From contig JAVJQA010000011.1 of assembly GCA_040218045.1 (NCBI GenBank), positions 44,264 through 108,263 of the forward strand: a DNA stretch of 64,000 nucleotides. Reading direction: 5' to 3'. The notes under the pieces are model-generated. The model searched no databases, was not told the origin of the DNA, and saw only the letters and a program-made list of their open reading frames with translations. Source of the stretch: Marinoscillum sp040218045. Its GTDB lineage: Bacteria > Bacteroidota > Bacteroidia > Cytophagales > Cyclobacteriaceae. Position numbers and translations under genes: made by a program. This document shows positions 1 through 7,637 of the stretch, piece after piece (positions within the stretch are counted from its first letter, which is position 1; the number at the start of each line of letters is the position of its first letter).

Positions 1-1
1 T

Positions 2-883
2 ATTAGGAAATTTGGGCGGTGCTTTTTGGCTAAAACAAACAGTGAATCAGATGTCAATGCAATGTTTGAGGAACTAATGGGCTACATGAAGAAAAGAGAC
101 AAACAACTTCTTGTGATCAGCGAGGATGGTAAGAAAATCGACAAACTCAAGAAGTCATTGGATATCAATGGGTTGAAGTTGGTCAGTGTGAACCGAAAGC
201 AAGATGCTATAGAAGTAGTAGGTTTAAATCGGTTCGATGCAATGTTGGTTTACCTCAATGGATCAGGACCAGAGCTTTTGAAAAGATTAAGTGCTCAGCA
301 GGAAGAAACTCCGCTCATTGTAAGCACTTCCAAAACACTTTCTGCATCAGAGGACAAAAGCATGCGAGAGGTTAGCCAGGCTGTTATTACACAAAACGGC
401 AGTTCAGAACAATACCTGATTGACCAATTGCTGCTCAATTTGCATATTCCTTATCGGAAGCTGTCCAAAGATGTACAGGATATTATCAGCAGGGTGCACA
501 ACTCTAAAGATTTTCTGATGAACAAGAAGATTCTCATAGTTGACGATGACATCCGAAATATCTTTGCTTTAACATCCATTTTCGAACAATACAACAGTCA
601 GATCATGTCAGCTGAAAGTGGAAAAGAGGCACTCAATACTCTTCGCAAACATAAGAATATGGACATTGTACTGATGGATATCATGATGCCGGATATGAAT
701 GGCTATGAAACCATGCAGGAAATCAGGAAGATCAAGGAATTTGAAAAACTGCCAATAATCGCAGTGACGGCCAAAGCAATGCCAGAAGACAGGGCGAAAT
801 GCATCAAAGCAGGTGCCTCAGAATATATCACCAAACCTATTGATACCGACGAATTAATATCAATAATTAAATATTTTGTCTGA
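2..883 (+). CDS. Hybrid sensor histidine kinase, C-terminal part (two receiver domains), cut by the window edge
   Basis: The reading frame is open to the left edge. A TTG at 26 could act as a start, but the content is the tail of a large hybrid kinase. The first ~130 residues form a degenerate receiver-like unit; a linker typical of these proteins follows (LSKDVQDIISRVHNSKD); then comes a full receiver domain starting at KKILIVDDD, with phospho-acceptor Asp in LMDIMMPDMNG (about residue 218 counted from the TTG), Thr in AVTAKAM and Lys in ITKPID. In the family such C-terminal receivers take phosphate from the kinase core, which would lie to the left of the window. The next gene, also a receiver-kinase, starts 17 bp downstream, so the two are probably co-transcribed. 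The partial status is inferred. Confidence 0.75.
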   Translation: MRKFGRCFLAKTNSESDVNAMFEELMGYMKKRDKQLLVISEDGKKIDKLKKSLDINGLKLVSVNRKQDAIEVVGLNRFDAMLVYLNGSGPELLKRLSAQQEETPLIVSTSKTLSASEDKSMREVSQAVITQNGSSEQYLIDQLLLNLHIPYRKLSKDVQDIISRVHNSKDFLMNKKILIVDDDIRNIFALTSIFEQYNSQIMSAESGKEALNTLRKHKNMDIVLMDIMMPDMNGYETMQEIRKIKEFEKLPIIAVTAKAMPEDRAKCIKAGASEYITKPIDTDELISIIKYFV

Positions 884-900
884 TCTTATAGATATTTTTT

Positions 901-2112
901 ATGCCAGTAAAAATCTTAATTGTTGATGATCGTAAAGAGAATCATCAATCGTTCAAAGCAATATTCGAAGATCTGAACTATAAGTTCGTTCATGCATTGA
1001 CAGGTGAGGAGGCATTAAAAATCCTGCTCGGAGATACAAACTTCACCCTGATTATCATGGACGTCATTATGCCCGATATGGATGGTTTTGAGACCGCTGA
1101 GTATATAATGAAGAGGGAGAGCCTTAAGAATATTCCGATTATTTTCCTTACGGCAAAAGATACCGACAACCAGATATTTAAGGCTTTTGACCTTGGCGCG
1201 GTTGATTATTTAAGTAAACCCATAATCCCTGACCTGCTCAAGGCCAAGGTGAATGTTTTTGTGGAGCTGAGCAAGAAAAATCGCGTGCTTCAGATGCAGC
1301 AGGAGAAACTGCAAAGGGTCAATAACGATCTCAATGCAGAGATCAAAGTAAGAAAGTCCTCTGAGGCCAAAGTTAAATTGTTGAATGATCAGTTAAATGA
1401 TCGTCTGAAGGAGCTTGAAGCCCTTGACGCTTTTTCATACTCGGTGGCGCATGACTTTAAAACACCGCTCAACAACATCTCCATGATTGCTCACATTCTT
1501 AAGCGCAATGAGGATATCAAACAGAATAAAGAAGCCATAGATCACGTGAATAAGATTGACGGTCAGGTAAGCTTGCTAACAAACCTGGTAGATGATCTGC
1601 TTATTTTCTCACGTGAGGATGTAATCATCAAAAAACAGATGGTTGATATGAATGAGGTTGTGGATATGGTTATCTCAGAGCTTCGTTTCGGTTATCATGA
1701 GAACGAACGCCACGAGGTGACTGTGGATGATAAACTACCTACCATCTATTGTAACGCTGGCCTTATCAAGCAAGTATGGACCAACCTCTTGTCCAATGCC
1801 TTTAAATATAGCAGCAATAATGAGCAGCCTAAGATTAGTGTTCAATTCACTACAGAGGACAACATGAGCGTATTCACGGTATGTGACAATGGAGTAGGGT
1901 TTAGCGAAAAGGAATCTAAAAATCTTTTTAAGGCGTTCAAAAGGCTAAAAAATGCTAAAAAATTTGATGGATCCGGGATTGGCTTGGTACTGGTGAAGCG
2001 AATAGTTGAAAAGCATGGTGGCCAGATCTGGGCAGAGTCAGAACCAGAGCAGACTCGTTTCTCATTTTGTATCAGCAACGAAATAAAAGCTCAGCCAGTA
2101 AGATACGTATAA
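901..2112 (+). CDS. Receiver domain-histidine kinase fusion (response regulator/sensor kinase)
   Basis: The 403-residue cytoplasmic protein has no membrane segment. Residues 1-125 are a receiver domain: acidic pocket D9-D10, phospho-acceptor D54 in IIMDVIMPDMDG, Thr in FLTAKD and Lys in LSKPII. A coiled coil spans ~125-175. A HisKA dimerisation helix carries the phospho-accepting His in SVAHDFKTPLN (about H184). The HATPase_c domain shows an N box (VWTNLLSNAFKYS), a G1 box (DNGVGF) and a G2 box (GSGIGLVLVKRIVEKHGG). Proteins of this architecture usually relay phosphate from an upstream hybrid kinase, and the partial hybrid kinase 17 bp upstream fits that role. The signal and the output regulator cannot be told from sequence. 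The ATG is followed directly by a receiver beta-strand, so the start is secure. Confidence 0.9.
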   Translation: MPVKILIVDDRKENHQSFKAIFEDLNYKFVHALTGEEALKILLGDTNFTLIIMDVIMPDMDGFETAEYIMKRESLKNIPIIFLTAKDTDNQIFKAFDLGAVDYLSKPIIPDLLKAKVNVFVELSKKNRVLQMQQEKLQRVNNDLNAEIKVRKSSEAKVKLLNDQLNDRLKELEALDAFSYSVAHDFKTPLNNISMIAHILKRNEDIKQNKEAIDHVNKIDGQVSLLTNLVDDLLIFSREDVIIKKQMVDMNEVVDMVISELRFGYHENERHEVTVDDKLPTIYCNAGLIKQVWTNLLSNAFKYSSNNEQPKISVQFTTEDNMSVFTVCDNGVGFSEKESKNLFKAFKRLKNAKKFDGSGIGLVLVKRIVEKHGGQIWAESEPEQTRFSFCISNEIKAQPVRYV

Positions 2113-2135
2113 GGCTTTAGTGATTTAATAAACAG

Positions 2136-2163
2136 AAAAACCGATCCTTCTGGATCGGTTTTT
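2136..2163 (+). terminator. Rho-independent terminator after the receiver-kinase gene
   Basis: A 7-bp GC-rich stem (CCGATCC / GGATCGG) with a 4-nt TTCT loop is preceded by an A-run and followed by a T-run. It can therefore end transcription from either side of this convergent gene pair. Confidence 0.8.
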
Positions 2164-2190
2164 ACTGGATTCGACTAGGTAGGTTATTTC

Positions 2191-3648
2191 TTATTGTTCG
2201 TATGCCCCGATATCAAATGCCAGTCCGCTAGGTCTTGGCTTATTTTCAATATCTTCATAGATTCCATATGCTCTCAAGTCAGCCCCCTGATCTACTCCAA
2301 TGAAGTTGATTTCGGGCTTGCAGTTTCCACCAAGGAGATTGTTGAGGTTAAATCCGATGCCCAGCAAGTCATTGGATAAAATATTATGATGCTCCTCTAA
2401 TGTTGCTCCATTTTTTATCAATGTTTCTGACATTGACACAACGTTGTTGATGAATCTCTTAGGACCACCATCTTCATTGTAGAACACAAACCCTGCTTTT
2501 TCAGCTTCTATGATGGTGTTATTTAAGATGTTAAAGTACCCATTACTAATTCTCTTCACAAAAGCGCCATGACATCCGTAGATTCCATATTCACCAGATT
2601 TCAAGAACACATTGTTATAAATGTCCAGGTTGCCTATTCCCTGGATTTGACATCCATTACCTGTACCTGTATCTATGATGTTGTTATAAAACTTACCTGT
2701 AGTTCCTTCACCAATGAATAGCCCTTCATTGTGCGCACTGTGGTTTTTGGTGCCATAGTTTCGGATTACATTGTTGTAAACCTTTACATTTTGATTGGCG
2801 TTTTTGATTTGCATGCCATCATACCCAACATTTTCAATCAGGTTATTGTATATCTTGACATTACGAATGGAGTGGGAGTAAGTCACTGAAGGGCATTTTG
2901 ATTCTTTACGGCCTGTATAGAATCCATGACCCAGGTAAATACCTTCTCCTCCGGTATCATGAATGTAGTTGTCCCTGATGACCACATCTCTCATGATCCA
3001 CGCTTGTCTGGTTGGGTCAGTGAAGAGATCACAATCCTGGTATGGACTTGTTTTTACACCAATTCCTGCAAACCCTGCGCGATCTCCAATACCATTTGGA
3101 TGTAGACCAGCCACTTCCACTCTAGCAATTTCGAAATCAGTGGAGAACATCTCCATCGTGATGTAGAAACCTTTTCCTGTGGTGACTTTGATGCCATACT
3201 GGTCTGCAGATCCATCTCCAATGAGCTTGTAATCCTTACTGTTCTCAAATTTGATTCCGAATCCAGAGTTAGAGTGTACAGTAGCCACACCCCCACAATT
3301 CCTGATAATTACTGGTTCGTTTCTAGTTCCTACTATGTTTCTAAAAACAATTTTGCTGTATTGTACTGCTGCATCAAGACAAATGACATCTCCTGGTTTG
3401 ATGCCCAATTGCTCACCGTCAGTGCTATAACTATTGACAATAAAATCACACTCATCACATCCTGAAAGCTGTGAGGTGGAACTCATATCGAAATCTGTGG
3501 TTGCTGTTGATAAGATTTCCTCATTGGTAGCAAGGATTTCCTCACTATCAGATACCTGACATTGCGTGAATAACAATACCAAAGTAGTTAACAAAAGACC
3601 ATTGCTCAATGGCTTGTTGAATGGTTTCCCCTTAGTTCTAATTTTCAT
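2191..3648 (-). CDS. Secreted right-handed parallel beta-helix lipoprotein, paralogue 1
   Basis: This 485-residue protein has a signal sequence ending at a possible lipobox (LLFTQC, Cys30), so it is probably a surface or periplasmic lipoprotein. From about residue 150 it is rich in short N-x-I/V-x-N coils typical of PbH1 repeats (YNNLIENVGYDGMQI, YNNVIRNYGT, YNNIIDTGTGNG). It ends in the DIGAYEQ tail common to Bacteroidota beta-helix proteins. Such folds occur in polysaccharide lyases, epimerases and adhesins; no catalytic residues can be assigned. It is a close paralogue of the next gene on the same strand (4043-5326) and borders the exopolysaccharide locus, so action on a polysaccharide is plausible but inferred. 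Unlike its paralogue, it has no clear TTAC array upstream. Confidence 0.8.
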   Translation of the reverse strand: MKIRTKGKPFNKPLSNGLLLTTLVLLFTQCQVSDSEEILATNEEILSTATTDFDMSSTSQLSGCDECDFIVNSYSTDGEQLGIKPGDVICLDAAVQYSKIVFRNIVGTRNEPVIIRNCGGVATVHSNSGFGIKFENSKDYKLIGDGSADQYGIKVTTGKGFYITMEMFSTDFEIARVEVAGLHPNGIGDRAGFAGIGVKTSPYQDCDLFTDPTRQAWIMRDVVIRDNYIHDTGGEGIYLGHGFYTGRKESKCPSVTYSHSIRNVKIYNNLIENVGYDGMQIKNANQNVKVYNNVIRNYGTKNHSAHNEGLFIGEGTTGKFYNNIIDTGTGNGCQIQGIGNLDIYNNVFLKSGEYGIYGCHGAFVKRISNGYFNILNNTIIEAEKAGFVFYNEDGGPKRFINNVVSMSETLIKNGATLEEHHNILSNDLLGIGFNLNNLLGGNCKPEINFIGVDQGADLRAYGIYEDIENKPRPSGLAFDIGAYEQ

Positions 3649-4042
3649 TTTTAACGTTTACTGGTTGCGATAATTAAACTGGTTGTTGTTCTCTGCATGG
3701 AATAGGATGTTGTTTTTTAACCTATTCATTTACATTTGAATCATCGCAAAGCTAACGGGCTTGTCATTTTTTTTATTACAAAGAATGTCAAAAAATATTG
3801 GCAGGATTAATCAAATAAAATGGACATATTTCGTATAAGATATTGAAATACAGGGTTATACGGACTGTGTTCGAATGATTGGATGAGCTGATAATTAGGT
3901 GTAACACTTAGAGATGACTATATGGCTTGTAGTTAAAATAACTACAAAATGTCATTGTATTTATGACGGAAAAATGGCATATGAAAAATGCCATCAATTT
4001 TGATGTGGTAATTGTTACTAAAAGATGTGGATATGAAAGGGA
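3649..4042. other. 394-bp intergenic region between the beta-helix paralogues
   Basis: No coding potential is seen. On the minus strand a perfect TAnnTTTG box (TAGCTTTG) lies at 3747-3754, about 100 bp before the ATG of the downstream lipoprotein gene; the matching -33 element is poor. The rest is AT-rich with no repeat I could identify. Confidence 0.4.
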
Positions 4043-5326
4043 TTATTTGAATTCTTTGCTCAAATGAGATTCCATTCTTGAGTAAATGCTGTCTGAGCAG
4101 ATGCCTGATTGCGCTTGCTTGAGCTGGACACCTGGTGTAGTTGGAATCTTGGTAGAAAGTATGTTTCCGGTCAGGGTGGCTTTGCATCCTTTCTTAGTAG
4201 GGGTGGCAGCGAAGATTAGGTTATTGCTAAATGTTTTTTCACCGCCTGCATCATTATAAAAGACCAACCCAATTTCTCCGGGGTTGATCACGGTATTATT
4301 GTGGATTTTAAAATAGCCATTAGCAAGACGCACTACAAATTGTCCATGCGAGGCGTATATTCCATTGCCCTGACTGTTTACAAATAGGTTATCGTGAATA
4401 TCTAGGTTGCCCAAGCCCTGAATCTGACAACCATTTCCGGTTCCGGTATCAACTATATTTCCATAAAACTCTCCGGTGGTTCCTTCACCTATGAATAGGC
4501 CTTCATTGTGGGCGTTTTCATTTCTGGTACCGTAATTATAGATTGTATTGTTGAACACCTTAACGTCTTCATCTGCATTTTTGATTTGGATGCCGTCAAA
4601 GCCTACATTCTCTATACGGTTGTCATAGATTCTCACGCCTTTAATGGAATGCGAGAATCGTTTGAGTCCATCGTAGCATTTTTTTTCTGCCCGACCTTTA
4701 TAAAATCCATGACCAATATATAAACCTTCTCCACCAGTATCATGAATGTAATTGTTGTGAATACTGATGTTTTTCATGATCCAGTCATTTCTTTCAGGAT
4801 CTTTGAATCGATCACAATCCTGATAAGGGCTCGTCTTGGCAGCTATACCTGCAAAACCTGCTCTATCACCCTGTCCCATCGGACTACTTCCTTTGATCTC
4901 GACTCTTGAAATTTCAAAATCAGTAGTGAATTGCTCCATGGTCAGGTAGAAACCTTTTTCTGTGGTGATACATATTCCATATTCATCATCGGAAGTGCCA
5001 TCCCCACTGAATATAAGGTGCTCACTATTTTGGAATTTTACTCCAAAAGCATTGTTAGATTCGATTTTTGCAACTCCTTCACAGTTTCTGATAATAATTG
5101 GTTTTTCCTCAGTACCAATGATGTTTTTAAAAGTAAGACGATCATAGACTTTAGCGGAAAGACAAATGATAGCTCCTGGCTGAAGGTTCAGCTTTTGGCC
5201 ATCTATAACGTTACTCACCACAGTGTAATCACAGGAGGGGCAGGTTTGCTGATGTACTTCGCTAGTTGCTTGTGGTTGCTGTGGTGCGAAAAAAGTAAGT
5301 ATTGTTACTAGAAAATATAGTTGCAT
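4043..5326 (-). CDS. Secreted right-handed parallel beta-helix protein, paralogue 2
   Basis: The protein has 427 residues with an N-terminal hydrophobic signal peptide but no lipobox. It aligns along most of its length with the downstream lipoprotein: both keep a CPSCDY/CDECDF element followed by a PGAIICL/PGDVICL segment, TTDFEISRVE / STDFEIARVE, GDRAGFAGI, KTSPYQDCD, HDTGGEG and HNEGLFIGEGTTG. It lacks the DIGAYE C-terminal tail of its paralogue and ends in a divergent polar stretch, so the two have diverged at both termini. The function is unknown; a polysaccharide lyase- or epimerase-like fold is the best guess. The promoter carries a two-repeat TTAC array like those of the exopolysaccharide operons, which links the gene to that locus. 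Confidence 0.8.
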   Translation of the reverse strand: MQLYFLVTILTFFAPQQPQATSEVHQQTCPSCDYTVVSNVIDGQKLNLQPGAIICLSAKVYDRLTFKNIIGTEEKPIIIRNCEGVAKIESNNAFGVKFQNSEHLIFSGDGTSDDEYGICITTEKGFYLTMEQFTTDFEISRVEIKGSSPMGQGDRAGFAGIAAKTSPYQDCDRFKDPERNDWIMKNISIHNNYIHDTGGEGLYIGHGFYKGRAEKKCYDGLKRFSHSIKGVRIYDNRIENVGFDGIQIKNADEDVKVFNNTIYNYGTRNENAHNEGLFIGEGTTGEFYGNIVDTGTGNGCQIQGLGNLDIHDNLFVNSQGNGIYASHGQFVVRLANGYFKIHNNTVINPGEIGLVFYNDAGGEKTFSNNLIFAATPTKKGCKATLTGNILSTKIPTTPGVQLKQAQSGICSDSIYSRMESHLSKEFK

Positions 5327-5350
5327 TCTGGCTTTCTTTATTGATCACTA

Positions 5351-5407
5351 CAGATTTAACATACAGAATCAACAATTGGTCGAAGAAGGCCATTACAATT
5401 CAATTAC
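5351..5407 (-). promoter_or_regulatory. TTAC/GTAA array plus -7 box for the beta-helix gene
   Basis: TTAC tetramers at 5393 and 5404 are 11 bp apart (GTAA in the direction of transcription). A gap of 34 nt separates them from a -7-like box TAAATCTG (5351-5358 on the minus strand; one mismatch to TAnnTTTG). The ATG lies about 25 nt further on. The layout matches other promoters in this window. Confidence 0.5.
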
Positions 5408-5465
5408 GGGGTTCTAAAGTGTATTCTATTGTCCTAAATTTAATTACCACTAAAGATAAAATGAC

Positions 5466-5858
5466 ATGGAGACACCAACTAAAGTCTATAATATCTACCA
5501 CGATTCTTTAGAGAATCTTGTAGTAATGGAGTGGCATGGTTATGCTACGAGCTCCGAATTTAAAGAGGGGACTGAGCTGATGCTGAATACGCTAATCCAA
5601 AACAACTGTAAGAAAGTACTTGCTGATATTAAGGAGATGGTTTTAATAGGAATGGAGGACCAGAGATGGTTAACCACTTTATTCATTCCTCGTGCGGCCA
5701 TCTTTGGGTTCAAAGCCCTGGCTATGGTACGGTCTGACAATTACTTCAACCAGGTTGCTGTTGAGTCTGTCTGTATGCATCACACTGATCCTAATCTCCG
5801 AATCGAATTCTTTGATACTAACGTGGAAGCCCGGGCGTGGCTTCAATCCATTGATTAG
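5466..5858 (+). CDS. Small STAS/SEC14 (SpoIIAA-like) domain protein
   Basis: The protein has 130 residues with no signal peptide or membrane segment. The pattern of an N-terminal strand pair (VVMEWHGYATSSEF), a central VLADIKEM strand, a long amphipathic helix and a final EARAWLQSI helix matches the small SpoIIAA-like proteins widespread in Bacteroidota. These usually have no known partner. The gene stands alone between the beta-helix genes and the exopolysaccharide locus. The start is the ATG after an AT-rich stretch holding a TAAATTTA box (5435-5442). The family call is by pattern and is moderate. Confidence 0.6.
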   Translation: METPTKVYNIYHDSLENLVVMEWHGYATSSEFKEGTELMLNTLIQNNCKKVLADIKEMVLIGMEDQRWLTTLFIPRAAIFGFKALAMVRSDNYFNQVAVESVCMHHTDPNLRIEFFDTNVEARAWLQSID

Positions 5859-5859
5859 G

Positions 5860-5934
5860 CTTCTTTGTCAGGCTGAGATACTGAAACGAATTCAGCATGA
5901 TGGTACTTGGTTTTTCTGATAAGTAAGGTTAGTC
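5860..5934. repeat. Degenerate copy of a dispersed palindromic element
   Basis: The sequence contains CTTTGTCAGG, then GAGATACTGAAAC and ATTCAGCATGA, and ends near CTGATAAGTAAGG. These pieces appear in the same order in the better preserved copy at 10055-10197. It sits just after the stop of the STAS-like gene. Confidence 0.5.
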
Positions 5935-5936
5935 AT

Positions 5937-5974
5937 AAAAAAACCAGAGTCGGAAGAAATCCATACTCTGGTTT
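5937..5974 (-). terminator. Terminator of the sugar transferase operon
   Basis: A perfect 10-bp inverted repeat (AAACCAGAGT / ACTCTGGTTT, 14-nt loop) is followed on the minus strand by a T-run. It lies 28 bp past the sugar transferase stop codon. Confidence 0.75.
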
Positions 5975-6001
5975 AGTAAACGCGACTAGAAGAGTTTTTA
6001 G

Positions 6002-7066
6002 TTAGACCGCTTCTTTCTGCAGCATGGCAGGAATCGTGTTCACGATTAATCTGATGTCATAGATAAGTGAAGACTTGCGCGCATACTCAATGTCCAGGTT
6101 GATCCTTTCCTGATCGGACATATCGTCTTTTCCACGCTTGGTTACCTGCCATAGACCGGTTACTCCAGCCGGTGCCAAGAAACGCCTGGCTGCATGGTCC
6201 CTGGTAAGTTGTTCTGCTTCATAAAGTGGTAGAGGCCTGTTACCGACGATCGACATATCACCCCGAAGCACGTTGATCAACTGTGGGATTTCATCCAAAC
6301 TAGTTTTACGCAATATTTTGCCAAATGGTGTTACTCGTGGATCGTCTTTTATTTTGATAAAAACACCCTCACCGTACTGGTTATTTTTGGACAATCCCTG
6401 TAGCCTGGCTTCAGCATCCTGATACATGGATCTGAATTTAATAAAATTAAACACCTTATAGTTAGTGCCCGCTCTGCGGGAGACATAGAAAATGGGCCCG
6501 GGGGATTCTAGCTTAATGATCAGTGCAATCAATACTAACACGGGGGATAGCAGAAGGAGAACACTTGAAGCCACTATGATATCAAATACCCGTTTTACAG
6601 GTGAGTACCTTTCAAGTGAAGTTTCTTCTGCGTTAAGTTGGCTGGTCTCCTGATCTTTTTTGTAATCCTTGATCTTTCTGATCATATCAAATTTCTTGAC
6701 CAGCTGATCTTTAAGTTTGCCATAGTGATAATCGTCAAAGCCCCTTGCTGTAGCAAGTGCCCGGGCCTCCGGATTATAATCAATTGAATAAAGCACATAG
6801 GGTACGTCTAAAGCCTGGGCTATAGTTTTGACCTTATTGAATCCTTCCTGATGCTCAATATTTGGTTTGTAAAGCAAAACTATGGCTTCTGTTTTCAGGT
6901 ATTTTATTTCTTCCTGGCAGTTGTTCAGCCCAATGCAGGTGAAATTAATGCCATGCAACAGAAAGTCACTTTTAAGGTGGACTTTATGGCCTACTATCCA
7001 GGTGACCTTCATTGGTCGCCTTTCTGCTAATCTATCTTCATTTGAGTTTACAGTTATATTATGCAT
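6002..7066 (-). CDS. Undecaprenyl-phosphate sugar phosphotransferase (initiating exopolysaccharide glycosyltransferase)
   Basis: The C-terminal ~200 residues are a bacterial sugar transferase domain (WcaJ/PglC type): a membrane helix after KRVFDIIVASSVLLLLSP, then ESPGPIFYVSRRAG, FNFIKFRSM, KTSLDEIPQLINVLRGDM, VGNRPLP and a VTGLWQV motif. These enzymes transfer a sugar-1-phosphate to undecaprenyl phosphate and so begin repeat-unit synthesis at the inner membrane. The N-terminal ~140 residues look like a degenerate receiver-like Rossmann unit instead of the usual extra membrane helices. The ATG at 7066 overlaps the stop of the upstream receiver gene by 8 bp; a longer form from a TTG at 7093 is possible but less likely. 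Tight coupling to a receiver gene suggests regulation by phosphorelay. Confidence 0.9.
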   Translation of the reverse strand: MHNITVNSNEDRLAERRPMKVTWIVGHKVHLKSDFLLHGINFTCIGLNNCQEEIKYLKTEAIVLLYKPNIEHQEGFNKVKTIAQALDVPYVLYSIDYNPEARALATARGFDDYHYGKLKDQLVKKFDMIRKIKDYKKDQETSQLNAEETSLERYSPVKRVFDIIVASSVLLLLSPVLVLIALIIKLESPGPIFYVSRRAGTNYKVFNFIKFRSMYQDAEARLQGLSKNNQYGEGVFIKIKDDPRVTPFGKILRKTSLDEIPQLINVLRGDMSIVGNRPLPLYEAEQLTRDHAARRFLAPAGVTGLWQVTKRGKDDMSDQERINLDIEYARKSSLIYDIRLIVNTIPAMLQKEAV

Positions 7067-7448
7067 GTTTGGTTTGTTTAAGAGTAGTTTCAATAGTACT
7101 AAGTAGATCTGCCGGGTTAAACGGTTTCGTTATGATCGTATCAATTTTCCAGGTTCTACAATGATCCACAAGAGAGGGATCCTTACTACCAGTGAGAATG
7201 ATAATCGGAATTTCCTGATACAATCCACTTGTTCTTAAGTTCTCTATTAACTCTGACCCGTTCACATAGGGCATTTTAAAGTCTGTGAGAATCAAATCAG
7301 GATAGTTGCCCTCACTGAGCCATTCCCAGGCCAGAAGTGAATTGATTGTAGCTTTCACTTCATATGAAGGACCCAGATAGGTATCGAGCAGTTCGCATAG
7401 CGCTGCATCATCTTCAATTATCAAAATTTTACTTTTAGATCCTTCCAT
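7059..7448 (-). CDS. Single-domain response regulator (receiver only)
   Basis: The 129 residues form a stand-alone CheY-like receiver: acidic cluster E12-D13-D14, phospho-acceptor D56 in LILTDFKMP, Thr in IIILTGS and Lys in IITKPFNP. There is no output domain. It overlaps the start of the initiating sugar transferase, whose own N-terminus looks receiver-like, so a regulatory interaction between the two products is a reasonable inference. It diverges from the Wzc-like gene across a 189-bp region rich in TTAC/GTAA repeats. Confidence 0.85.
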   Translation of the reverse strand: MEGSKSKILIIEDDAALCELLDTYLGPSYEVKATINSLLAWEWLSEGNYPDLILTDFKMPYVNGSELIENLRTSGLYQEIPIIILTGSKDPSLVDHCRTWKIDTIITKPFNPADLLSTIETTLKQTKHA

Positions 7449-7510
7449 TTTGTCTGTTATTTTACTTTTTCTCTGAAGAGCTATCTTTCAGATATTCAAA
7501 TCTACTTTGG

Positions 7511-7622
7511 GTAACGACAGGTAAGAATGATCTGTGAGTTACAATAGGGTTACACTCCACCTTACGATTGAATTACAACGGCACTATTCATTTAATCGGG
7601 CGTTATTGGAGTCCTATATTTG
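7511..7622 (+). promoter_or_regulatory. TTAC array and -7 box of the Wzc-like gene
   Basis: TTAC tetramers lie at 7539, 7550, 7562 and 7573 (steps 11, 12, 11). Two inverted copies (GTAA) lie at 7511 and 7521. A perfect -7 box TATATTTG occupies 7615-7622, 38 nt after the last repeat. The upstream TTG start candidate at 7620 overlaps this box, which argues for translation from the ATG at 7638 or 7647. Confidence 0.6.
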
Positions 7623-7637
7623 AGCACAACAATATAT

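Noticed and set aside
7511..7576. CRISPR or simple tandem repeat reading of the TTAC ladder
   Set aside because: Only the tetramer and its phase are kept, not the intervening sequence; the pattern fits protein binding sites.
7449..7637. Sigma-54-type promoter with upstream enhancers for the array regions
   Set aside because: No GG-N10-GC element was found; the boxes fit the primary sigma factor consensus of Bacteroidota and the repeats sit too close for enhancers.
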